This document shows positions 1-6,687 of a DNA stretch of 6,940 bases, one piece after another. The position numbers and the translations under genes were made by a program. Within the stretch, counting starts at the first letter, position 1. Every line of letters starts with the position of its first letter. The DNA is from Candidatus Kerfeldbacteria bacterium (lineage in GTDB: Bacteria; Patescibacteriota; Patescibacteriia; SBBC01), in assembly GCA_903854795.1 (NCBI GenBank), contig CAINXF010000165.1, positions 1-6,940 of the forward strand, written 5' to 3'. A model generated the notes under the pieces. It ran no database searches. It saw only the letters and a program-made list of their open reading frames with translations, and was not told where the DNA came from.

Positions 1-1567
1 GACGATCGTCGGTTCGGCCGCGGTGCCGACGCCGGATCCCCGTAGCATGACGCTCAAATATCCGTATGCGTACATTGCCGCGGGCGCCGACGGGTTGCAG
101 ATCATGAACGCCATGACGCCCTCAGCGCCGACGTTGCTCGCCTCGATCCCGACGGACTGTACCGCGCGCCAGGTCGCCGTCACCGACGACTATCAATACG
201 CCTACGTCGCGTGCGGTACGAAGATGGTCGTCGTCGGTACGTACTTGAAGCAGGTCGTTTTCCAGTATACGGACGAGTCGGTGTCCACGGTCCGTATCCT
301 AGGCGATCGCGCCTACGCGCTCGTGTCGTCCGCGTCCTTTACCGGATTGAGGGTGTTCGATATCACCAACGCCTGGCACCCGATCGTCGTCGCCAGCTAC
401 GCGACGCAGGCGACCGACTTCGACATCCATACGCAGTTCAAATACGCATACCTCTTGAATGCGGCGACCGGGGCGATAGAGATTGTCGATCTCGGCGCTT
501 CGACGATCACGACGCTCGGAACGTACGACGGCGATGCGTCGTTCGGCGCCACGTCGATCAGCGTTCCGTCGACATCGGACAGCATCGCGTATCTCGTGTC
601 GCCGACGAACGGTTTCCGCGTGCTCTTCGCGAACGGCATCCGCATTTCCGTGCTCGGAACGTACGCGGGGAATGCTACGGCGCAGGGAGTCCGTGCCGCG
701 ACGATGTTGACAATGCGGTACGTGACCCGCAAGTCGGTATCGAAGTACGTCCACGAGTTCGCCGTCGCCGATACGACGGGCATCTCGGTGCTCCGTCTGT
801 CGTGGTCGCTCGCGAGCCCCGGCAGCGCCTCGCTCCAGGTCATCGACCGGTTCGCTGACGCGCAATCGGCGACCTCGGTCGCCGCCGTGTCAACGGGACT
901 TTCACGGTATCTGTTCACGACGGAGCCGACGACAGGCCTCGCGTCGTTTGTCTCGTACGATGCGAGCAAGATCGGCACGACGCTCGTGACGAAGCTCACC
1001 GGCACGAAAGGTGCGTTGTCCTACGGAACTGCGTCCGGTATCGTGACGATCAAACCGTTTTCAGGATACATGAAGAACATCGCCGGATACGCATTCAATT
1101 TCGGGAATCAGGCGGGCACGCTTGTCGTCGTTGCGCCGACCTCGTCCTCGAAGAAAGCGGAGATCGCGTTGTATGACGAACAGGGGAAGCTGGTGCGTAG
1201 GTTCGCGCCGTTCAACAGCGGTTCGAAATCCGGCTTCCGGCTGAGCGGCATTTATGACAGCCTGTACGATCTGACCGCACTGTCGGTGTTCAACATAAAA
1301 AAAGACACGGCGGTGAAGATGTACAACGTCACATCGACCGGCATCACCACGATCGGTCCTGTCACGGCGAGCTCGACGGCCGCGAAGATCGGGGGGAACT
1401 TCCTGACGACGGCTGGGGGTGGTTCGATACTTGCGACGTTCGCGGACAAAAAGCAATCGACCATGAAGGTGTGGGCTTTTTCTGCCCAAAAGGGAAAGTT
1501 CATCTATCAACCGGCCTTTGGAACGAAGTCGCTCCGCATCAGCGGCGATTCGGCGCTCTACCGTTAA
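1..1567 (+). CDS. LVIVD-repeat beta-propeller protein, probably secreted or cell-surface (5'-truncated)
   Basis: The frame is open to the left edge (first full codon at base 2), so the true start and any signal peptide lie outside the window; the GTG at 23 is only the first start-like codon. Numbering from that GTG, 514 residues are visible. Residues 14-170 carry imperfect blades of the LVIVD type: each begins with YAYIA, YAYVA, RAYAL or YAYLL, followed by a G-L-x-V/I-x-D/N strand such as GLRVFDITN and AIEIVDLG, then a short turn (DITNAWHP) and a strand (VVASYAT). Proteins of this repeat family fold as beta-propellers and are usually exported, acting in binding or as surface structures. Residues about 350-514 form a different set of about three weaker blades sharing KK-x-(A/T/S) followed by a strand and a closing P-F or A-F. 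Ser, Thr, Ala and Val are abundant and no catalytic motif is seen. It ends with TAA; no clear terminator follows. The family call is confident; the ligand and exact role are unknown. Confidence 0.85.
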   Translation, partial: TIVGSAAVPTPDPRSMTLKYPYAYIAAGADGLQIMNAMTPSAPTLLASIPTDCTARQVAVTDDYQYAYVACGTKMVVVGTYLKQVVFQYTDESVSTVRILGDRAYALVSSASFTGLRVFDITNAWHPIVVASYATQATDFDIHTQFKYAYLLNAATGAIEIVDLGASTITTLGTYDGDASFGATSISVPSTSDSIAYLVSPTNGFRVLFANGIRISVLGTYAGNATAQGVRAATMLTMRYVTRKSVSKYVHEFAVADTTGISVLRLSWSLASPGSASLQVIDRFADAQSATSVAAVSTGLSRYLFTTEPTTGLASFVSYDASKIGTTLVTKLTGTKGALSYGTASGIVTIKPFSGYMKNIAGYAFNFGNQAGTLVVVAPTSSSKKAEIALYDEQGKLVRRFAPFNSGSKSGFRLSGIYDSLYDLTALSVFNIKKDTAVKMYNVTSTGITTIGPVTASSTAAKIGGNFLTTAGGGSILATFADKKQSTMKVWAFSAQKGKFIYQPAFGTKSLRISGDSALYR

Positions 1568-1601
1568 ACGCCGCGCCGTCGATCGATGTGTTGCCTCGTG
1601 G

Positions 1602-1630
1602 TTGTATTGATTCGACATCAGTGGTTAAAT
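1602..1630 (+). promoter_or_regulatory. Possible sigma-70-type promoter upstream of the acidic protein gene
   Basis: TTGTAT at 1602-1607 and TTAAAT at 1625-1630 are separated by 17 bases and match the -35 and -10 consensus at four of six positions each. Transcription would begin near 1637, only about two bases before the ATG at 1639, so this promoter would make a nearly leaderless mRNA. The match is weak and could be chance in the AT-richer gap between genes. Confidence 0.25.
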
Positions 1631-1638
1631 GTATACCT

Positions 1639-1950
1639 ATGAGAGACGATGGCACACCGGACGGTAACGAAGAAGAGCTGTACGAGCAGCTGCATGAGGC
1701 GCTGTTCGGGCAGTTCGAGGAGCTCGTGAACGAGGCCGAGGACCTTGCGCAGGACGCCGGTGGTCATGTCGGCGAGGGCGACGACGAGGCGCAGCTTTGG
1801 GAGGAGATACGTGAGAAGTACGTGAATGTGCGGCACGAGTTGCAAGACCGCGAGACATCGATCAACGATGCTGAACGGTTCGCGCAGTTGGAAGCCGCCT
1901 TGGACGTGCTGAAGCAGCGGGCAGAAGCGGCCTACGGCACTGAGCTCTAG
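1639..1950 (+). CDS. Small acidic helical protein of unknown function
   Basis: I do not recognise this 103-residue protein. It is very acidic, with about 30 Asp/Glu against 8 Lys/Arg, has no cysteine and has no membrane segment or signal peptide, so it should be a soluble cytoplasmic protein. Residues about 11-38 (EEELYEQLHEALFGQFEELV...) and 51-98 look like amphipathic helices, possibly coiled coils, joined by a glycine/acid linker (GGHVGEGDDE, 41-50). The frame is open further upstream into the propeller gene, but ATG 1639 is preferred because translation above it (RGCIDSTSVVKCIP) does not look like this protein and overlaps the upstream gene; an in-frame GTG at 1621 is an alternative. No Shine-Dalgarno site precedes either start. 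It ends with two tandem in-frame TAG codons (1948-1953), and the HAD hydrolase gene starts at 1955, so the two are probably co-transcribed and translationally linked. A regulatory or nucleic-acid-mimic role is conceivable but unsupported. Confidence 0.75.
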   Translation: MRDDGTPDGNEEELYEQLHEALFGQFEELVNEAEDLAQDAGGHVGEGDDEAQLWEEIREKYVNVRHELQDRETSINDAERFAQLEAALDVLKQRAEAAYGTEL

Positions 1951-1954
1951 TAGC

Positions 1955-2575
1955 ATGATCCGCGCGGTCCTCTTCGACATCGATGGGGTCCTCTTTGATT
2001 CGGTGAAGGCAAACGCGGCGTTCTACCGCGACCTGTTCGAACATTTCGGGTACCAAGGGCCGACCGACGAAGAACAGCAAAAACTGAATTATCGCTCGCT
2101 CAAAGGCACGATCATCGACGTCATGCATGACGTGAGCCTCGAGAAGGCCGAGGAGGTGTTCGCGTACGCGCAGCAACTCGAAGAACGGCTCGACCTGTTG
2201 GAGCTCACCAGCGAAGCGCCGCAGGTGCTTGCCGTACTCCACGCGACGTTTAAGCTCGGCGTGGTGTCCATGCGCATCCGCTCGTCGATCGAGGCGCTGC
2301 TCACGCACGGCAACTTGTCGCACTTCTTCGCAGTGAGGGTCGGATTCGAGGATACTGAGAAGCATAAGCCTGATCCCGATCCGCTCCTGCTGGGTGCGCA
2401 GCAGTTCGACATTTCCCCGGCTGAGGTCGTCTATGTAGGTGATATGGAAGTCGACGTCCGCGCGGCCGAAGCGGCAGGTATGAAGATGGTCCATTATTCG
2501 CTGGATACGTTACCTGGTGATCATATTACTATCGGACATTTTCGAGAACTTTCGCAGGCGATCGCACGGTTATAA
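1955..2575 (+). CDS. HAD-superfamily hydrolase, phosphoglycolate phosphatase/beta-phosphoglucomutase-like
   Basis: This complete 206-residue protein has all four haloacid dehalogenase motifs. Motif I is DIDGVLFDS (residues 8-16), with D8 as the nucleophile and D10 as the general acid/base. Motif II is the serine in GVVSMR (S105). Motif III is the lysine in KHKPDPDP (probably K138). Motif IV is GDMEVD (162-167), with D163 and D167 expected to bind magnesium. A helical cap of about 65-75 residues lies between motifs I and II, placing it in the subfamily I (C1-cap) group that includes phosphoglycolate phosphatases and beta-phosphoglucomutases. The expected reaction is Mg-dependent phosphate hydrolysis on a small phosphorylated metabolite in the cytoplasm; the substrate cannot be read from sequence. 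Asp at position 10 is consistent with phosphatase activity. The start at ATG 1955 places motif I at the usual distance from the N-terminus. It lies 4 bases after the acidic protein gene and ends just before the shared hairpin at 2599-2624. Confidence 0.95.
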   Translation: MIRAVLFDIDGVLFDSVKANAAFYRDLFEHFGYQGPTDEEQQKLNYRSLKGTIIDVMHDVSLEKAEEVFAYAQQLEERLDLLELTSEAPQVLAVLHATFKLGVVSMRIRSSIEALLTHGNLSHFFAVRVGFEDTEKHKPDPDPLLLGAQQFDISPAEVVYVGDMEVDVRAAEAAGMKMVHYSLDTLPGDHITIGHFRELSQAIARL

Positions 2576-2598
2576 ATTTCGTTGTCATCACAAACAAA

Positions 2599-2624
2599 CC
2601 CCGGACATCGTTTGATGCCCGGGG
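2599..2624 (-). terminator. Intrinsic terminator hairpin between the two convergent units
   Basis: An 11-base-pair stem (left arm 2599-2609, right arm 2614-2624) with a 4-base loop starts from four C and ends in four G. On the plus strand one pair is an A-C mismatch (2605/2618); on the minus strand the same position becomes a G-U wobble, so only minus-strand RNA pairs along the full stem. On the minus strand it is followed by TTTGTTTG, a T-rich tail. It therefore fits best as the terminator of the 1178-residue gene, whose stop lies 19 bases upstream. It may also slow plus-strand transcription coming from the HAD gene, which has no other visible terminator. Confidence 0.8.
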
Positions 2625-2642
2625 CAGTTCAAATCAAGACGA

Positions 2643-5600
2643 TTATTTTTTGCCAGCTTCGAGTTGCACACGCTCGAGCACGTGGCCGAGCGTTTCCTTG
2701 TCGTGGATCTCGTTCTTCGGGATCCTCTTCAAGAGGTCGCGAATGACGTGCTCAAGGCTCTTCGCATGTTCGTTCACACCGCCCGTCGTGCCGTTCACGA
2801 AGTGTTCGATGATTCCTTTTTTCATGGCGACATGCGCATCGAGCGCGTCCACGCTCTTCATGAGCTTCAAGCCGGGCGTGGGGTCGTGGTCCGCGAAGAG
2901 TTTAGCGATCTCGTGGTTATAGTGCTCGAACGCGGTCGCGAAGCCCTGTGACAACGTGAGGTGCTCGAACGCCGGTGCGGCGTCGGTGCTGGCGCGTGCG
3001 GCGTCGGCGGCCGCGGCGGTGACGTGCGAAGCGAGCGGTTCGACATTGGCGCCGGCATGTGCCGCTTCGGCGGCCGCGGCGGTCGTTGGTCCGATGTCGT
3101 CATCTACCGCGAAGGACTCGCACATGGTTTTTTTGAACTCTGGCGAGTTTGCCATCATCTCGTTGTAGTGGGACGGATCCTGGGACGCGAGACGTTCGCC
3201 GAAACGACGCCAGACGCCGACCATGGCGTCATGCGCTTCGCGTGCCGCAACGGTATCGGAAACCATCAGGTCTTGTGGCGCGCCAGGGACTTCCTGCGGA
3301 TGTGCCTGTGCGAGAAGGTGTGCTTCGACCTTCGCCGGATCGAACGCCTCGTGCGGATGTGCTGCGAGCCAGTCATGGTTGGCCTTGGCGACATGCTCGA
3401 TGTGTTGGACCTGCGCGTGCGACAGATGTTCGGCGTGGTCCTTCAGCCCGCCGAGGTTGGACGCATGGTCGCCCGTGAACACCTTGGTCAGGTCGAGACT
3501 CTTCCACTGTGCACTGATTTGGTCGGGGTTGGTGAGAACCTCAGTGTGACCATGTGCGTCGGTATATGAGATGAGATGTTCCTTCGCGGCGTGATGGATG
3601 ATGTTCTGGACGATGTTTTCATAGCGGCCTGGAGCGGTTGCGCGGAGTTCCTGGATCTCCTTCGGGAGGTGTTGCTCGATGGCTTGTGTCAGGTTACCGC
3701 CGGAATGCACCGATTCGACAAGATGATCCTTGCCGACGACTTCCAGTTGTGGCGCGGTGTCATGCGGCGTGGCAGTTGCCATTTCTGTGTGTGGCAGTAC
3801 GCCGGCGTGTTTCATTTCTCCTGCGTGTGCAACATTTGTAGTATCCCTTGCGCCGCCAGCAGCCTCTTTGGCGCCATGCACGACATGCGACGTGTCAGCG
3901 GTCGCGACGGTATGCGTGGTGTCGTGAGATGTAGATGCACCATGAACCCACATGCCTTGTCGTTCCATTTGAGAGGTGATCGGAGCATTGGCCGCGTGAG
4001 GCGTATCAGGCGCACCACCATGTGCTGACATAAGGTGCGGGGTTTCGTGTGTCGAATCGGCAGCAGCACCGTCCGTATACTGAAGTTCGTGTGGCTGTGG
4101 CGCACCATGTGGTACCTCTCCATGAGGATGAGGTGGGGGAGTTGCGTGTGTGACTTCATGTGCAGCGGCACCGTGTGCGGCGGCGTGACGAGCGTCAGCG
4201 GCAGCGGAACTGCCGGTCATGAACGCAAAGGTCATACCACCGGCCATTGCAGCGCCCCACTTCGTAATTGCCGTGTTTCGGTCGCTCACTCTTCGGCTTC
4301 GGTGCGCTTCTTGATACCGACTCTGGTCGGTGAGACTTTGCTCCAGGACTGCTGCTGGTATCTCCGATTTCGGCACACCGCGTTCTTCCAGTTGTTTCGC
4401 AACGTCACCCATGTGCTCAGCACTCCTGCGCTGACGTTCTGCAAGGATGCGTTGGCCGGTAGTGTCGGTACGAGTCTCGATGCCGACCCACTTCATCGGG
4501 TTCCAGTTCTTTTCACCCCATCGGAATTTGACGAAACGTTGGGCGGTACCGCGCTCGCCATCCTGATCGACGAATCGTGTATCCCATGCCGCGCCGCGGC
4601 GGTCCAACTCATGGTCAGTCATCTTCGTCAGATCGGTTGCTTCTTTAACTTCGCGCAGTGCACCGAAATGATTTCGTACGATCTCGACCAACGATTCGGC
4701 GGACAGTGCGCCACCAACGAACGACAGCGGCGTACGAGCTACATCGATGACCGCGGCGGCACCGTGCTGTCCGGCAAGTTTTGCAGCCCATGATGCGCCA
4801 AGGAGTCCCAGACCGATGGCGAGCCTCAATTTCGGATGTTTACCGAATAACTTTTCGACGGTGTGCGATGCCTTGCGCTCGTTCGTTTCTTGCATCGATT
4901 CGAGAAGCGCGTTCTCTTCCTCGGCCTGTTCGCTCAGCACAAGGTTGGTGATGGCTTCGTTTAGTTGTGCCTCGGCTTCGGGCGAGCCGTTCATCTCGGG
5001 ATTCGTCGCTTTTATATCGGCGATCTTTTCCTGCACCTTTGCGCGAACGGAGTTTTCATAGTTGCCTTTAAGTCGAGCCAGTTTTCGTTCTGACGCGCGG
5101 CCAAAAATTATATTCTTTTGGCTCAGTAGGGCTTCACCGTATTCATCGCACGCAATGTGTGCCATGAAGTCGCGATCCTCCTGGACAGCTTCTGCCATTT
5201 CGACAAGCTTGGAAAGTTTTTCGATCCGTTCGTTCGCGCGCGACGCGTCATTCATCGTTTTCAGTGTTTCGTACTCGGCCGACTGGCGATTAAACTCCGT
5301 CTGTGCTTCTGGAGGAAGTTTCGGCAACGTGTCACGCAACTCCTCGTACCGATCCTGGAGCTCGTGCTCAAATACGTTCGCCATGAATGCCGACGTCGGG
5401 ATCTCGACGCCTTCTTGTTGCGCGACTGTTGATCCGGTTTCATCGAACGACCGTTGGAAAGCGTCGAGCAATCGCATCGCGGACTCTCTGCCAAGCCGAT
5501 GATGGATCTCCTCAATTCCTCTTGCAAGTACGCCCGGCCGCATGCTCGGATAATCTTGGATTTGTTTTGCCATCTGGAACATGACGCCCTCGAGCTGTCG

Positions 5601-6179
5601 CGCGAGCTGCTTCGGATCTCCGATCCCTTCGCCCATTCGGATTTGTATCGCGCTATGCAACACGTCCCATGTCTCAGCGCTGTGTTGGAACTCCTGCATG
5701 CCATGTGCGGCGATGTCTTGTCGGAATCCATACAGCGCGTTAAAACGTTCGCGAATGATTTTTGCCGTCTCTGAATCATCGTCAGCTTCGGGCATTCCCT
5801 CGCTGAGGACCGAATCGATCAACGCAACGACTTCTTCCGTGTTCTGTGCATTCAGCTCATGAAATTCGTCGCGCTGTTTTCGTTCCAAATTGACCGTCAC
5901 CTTCTTCCGAGGACGGGGCGCCACTGTCGGTTCGGTTCCTTTTTTTTGAAGTTTCGCGCGTTGCGCATCTTCAGCTTCAGTCGGGGAGGTCAGAGGCACC
6001 TCAGGCGGAACTTCTGAGCCACCTGCATTTTCTACAGGAGGTTGAACCGGCGCTTCTTCTGCCGGAACCACAACGGACGGTTCGATAGGCGTGTCCTCAG
6101 TAGTGTCGCTAGCGGCTGTTAATGCTTCAGGCGGAACTCCTTCGTGTTCGCCGTGAGCCCAAGGATTTCGGAATCGCAT
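2643..6179 (-). CDS. Large multi-region envelope-associated protein, 1178 residues, unknown function
   Basis: No enzyme domain is recognisable. In order: residues 1-95, Pro/Glu/Val-rich and probably disordered, closing with a basic patch (RPRKK, 89-93); 96-445, largely helical, charged, with likely coiled coil near 268-340 and 400-435; 451-501, hydrophobic and able to form one or two membrane segments (LRLAIGLGLLGASWAAKLAG, then a second weaker one); 510-635, charged, with a Trp-rich patch (KFRWGEKNWNPMKWVG, 551-566); 627-665, a basic run (HRSRR), a hydrophobic core (AAMAGGMTFAFMTG) and SAAADA, resembling a signal peptide or membrane anchor inside the chain; 661-820, rich in His, Ala, Thr and Pro (22 His in 160 residues); 822-838, a LysM-like motif (ESVHSGGNLTQAIEQHL), with NPDQI at 884-888; then helical parts with an Ala-rich 21-residue repeat at 1032-1073. 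I infer a cytoplasmic N-terminal half and an extracytoplasmic C-terminal half. ATG 6179 lies 20 bases after the upstream small gene, implying one operon; no Shine-Dalgarno site is present. Size and composition resemble lineage-specific Patescibacteria envelope proteins. Confidence 0.93.
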   Translation of the reverse strand: MRFRNPWAHGEHEGVPPEALTAASDTTEDTPIEPSVVVPAEEAPVQPPVENAGGSEVPPEVPLTSPTEAEDAQRAKLQKKGTEPTVAPRPRKKVTVNLERKQRDEFHELNAQNTEEVVALIDSVLSEGMPEADDDSETAKIIRERFNALYGFRQDIAAHGMQEFQHSAETWDVLHSAIQIRMGEGIGDPKQLARQLEGVMFQMAKQIQDYPSMRPGVLARGIEEIHHRLGRESAMRLLDAFQRSFDETGSTVAQQEGVEIPTSAFMANVFEHELQDRYEELRDTLPKLPPEAQTEFNRQSAEYETLKTMNDASRANERIEKLSKLVEMAEAVQEDRDFMAHIACDEYGEALLSQKNIIFGRASERKLARLKGNYENSVRAKVQEKIADIKATNPEMNGSPEAEAQLNEAITNLVLSEQAEEENALLESMQETNERKASHTVEKLFGKHPKLRLAIGLGLLGASWAAKLAGQHGAAAVIDVARTPLSFVGGALSAESLVEIVRNHFGALREVKEATDLTKMTDHELDRRGAAWDTRFVDQDGERGTAQRFVKFRWGEKNWNPMKWVGIETRTDTTGQRILAERQRRSAEHMGDVAKQLEERGVPKSEIPAAVLEQSLTDQSRYQEAHRSRRVSDRNTAITKWGAAMAGGMTFAFMTGSSAAADARHAAAHGAAAHEVTHATPPPHPHGEVPHGAPQPHELQYTDGAAADSTHETPHLMSAHGGAPDTPHAANAPITSQMERQGMWVHGASTSHDTTHTVATADTSHVVHGAKEAAGGARDTTNVAHAGEMKHAGVLPHTEMATATPHDTAPQLEVVGKDHLVESVHSGGNLTQAIEQHLPKEIQELRATAPGRYENIVQNIIHHAAKEHLISYTDAHGHTEVLTNPDQISAQWKSLDLTKVFTGDHASNLGGLKDHAEHLSHAQVQHIEHVAKANHDWLAAHPHEAFDPAKVEAHLLAQAHPQEVPGAPQDLMVSDTVAAREAHDAMVGVWRRFGERLASQDPSHYNEMMANSPEFKKTMCESFAVDDDIGPTTAAAAEAAHAGANVEPLASHVTAAAADAARASTDAAPAFEHLTLSQGFATAFEHYNHEIAKLFADHDPTPGLKLMKSVDALDAHVAMKKGIIEHFVNGTTGGVNEHAKSLEHVIRDLLKRIPKNEIHDKETLGHVLERVQLEAGKK
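2961..3086 (-). repeat. In-frame 63-base tandem duplication encoding two 21-residue Ala-rich units
   Basis: Residues 1032-1052 and 1053-1073 of the large protein align without gaps: both begin T/V-T-A-A-A-A-E/D-A-A and end in a similar hydrophobic/aromatic segment closing with His. At DNA level an identical 17-base GC-rich block occurs at 3004-3020 and 3067-3083, exactly 63 bases (21 codons) apart. This looks like an old tandem duplication in a linker between helical regions; the second halves of the units have diverged. Confidence 0.7.
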
Positions 6180-6199
6180 AAAAGGTGAAGGTTACGGCG

Positions 6200-6544
6200 T
6201 TACTTAGTCTCTTCGAGATACTGCTTGACCGCGGTGACGTTCTCGACGGTCTCTCGCTTGAATCGTAACAGTTCCTCGGCGAGCATCGTGTCAAAACCGG
6301 GTACGTTTGCTTTCATGAACGTATCGATCTCTTCAGCAGATGCATCTTTTTCGACCAGCGCATCGAGTCCTTTCCGTTGTTCCGTGGTCAGCGACGAAGC
6401 GACATGATCCGCAACTCGTTTTTGGACGATCCGTTCCATGCGGCTCAACATCAACGTTTTCCGTTCCTCGGGAAGGTGCTGCATTCCGAGGAGATCGAAG
6501 ATGTTCGCGGTTATGAGTGTTTCGTTGTCCATATGAGTATCCAT
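6200..6544 (-). CDS. Small helical protein, resembles DUF5663 family
   Basis: This 114-residue protein is fully soluble by composition, with no cysteine, signal peptide or membrane segment, and predicted mostly helical. The pattern is an N-terminal hydrophobic helix (NIFDLLGM), then LPEERKTLMLSRMERIVQKR (24-43), a middle helix-turn with TEQRKGLDALVEKDASAEE (54-72), then MKANVPGFDTMLAEELLRFK (77-96). This LPE-xxK-xxxL...RI...R-V...L-T-xEQ-xxxLD...V-P-x-F order matches my memory of the DUF5663 proteins found mostly in Patescibacteria, which have no established function; this is recall, not a database match. ATG 6544 and ATG 6532 are both in frame; the first is used here, and neither has a Shine-Dalgarno site. 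The stop lies 20 bases before the large envelope-protein gene, so the two very likely share a transcript from the promoter at 6635-6663, and the small protein may work with the large one. Confidence 0.9.
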   Translation of the reverse strand: MDTHMDNETLITANIFDLLGMQHLPEERKTLMLSRMERIVQKRVADHVASSLTTEQRKGLDALVEKDASAEEIDTFMKANVPGFDTMLAEELLRFKRETVENVTAVKQYLEETK

Positions 6545-6634
6545 AATAGGCCGTCAGCTCTGTATGTAGCTCACGGTCGTTATAAATGACCAATTAATAA
6601 GTTTCTTTTTTCATTTGTGTTTATTTTCAAATAT

Positions 6635-6663
6635 AGTGTAGCATATTTGTTACAATAATGCAA
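6635..6663 (-). promoter_or_regulatory. Probable sigma-70-type promoter of the small protein/large protein operon
   Basis: Read on the minus strand, TTGCAT (plus 6658-6663) and TACACT (plus 6635-6640) are 17 bases apart, and TGC directly precedes the second hexamer, giving an extended -10 (TGC-TACACT). It lies in the most AT-rich part of the window. Transcription would start near 6628, leaving an AT-rich leader of about 84 bases before ATG 6544. The -35 hexamer is weak (three of six), but spacing, the extended -10 and position all fit. Confidence 0.55.
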
Positions 6664-6687
6664 GTGCATATATTTGTGGAATTAATT

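Noticed and set aside
299..1005. Overlapping minus-strand and alternative plus-strand frames under the propeller gene
   Set aside because: Arg-rich products typical of shadows in GC-rich DNA; the propeller frame has clear repeat motifs.
1862..2494. Minus-strand open frame of 210 codons opposite the HAD hydrolase
   Set aside because: The HAD frame has all four catalytic motifs; the antisense product has none and overlaps two real genes.
2961..3569. Plus-strand open frame of 202 codons opposite the large gene
   Set aside because: GC-rich antisense shadow; composition rich in Arg, Gly and Cys with no recognisable pattern.
3720..4199. Considered a CRISPR-like or short DNA repeat array because of recurring CAT/GTG triplets
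   Set aside because: The recurrence comes from His, Ala and Thr codons; there is no constant repeat and spacer spacing.
4035..4793. Plus-strand open frame of 252 codons
   Set aside because: It lies antisense inside the large minus-strand gene, has an unusual Cys/Trp/Arg/Val-rich product and no start signals; the minus-strand product is continuous and protein-like across it.
6575..6591. Hairpin-like inverted repeat GGTC...GACC in the leader of the small-gene operon
   Set aside because: Stem is short and contains a mismatch on the transcribed (minus) strand; too weak to call a riboswitch or attenuator.
6333..6593. Minus-strand frame of 86 codons starting at TTG 6593, overlapping the small DUF5663-like gene
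   Set aside because: Its first 25 residues look protein-like, but the rest is a shadow of the small gene in another frame, rich in Arg, Cys and Thr.
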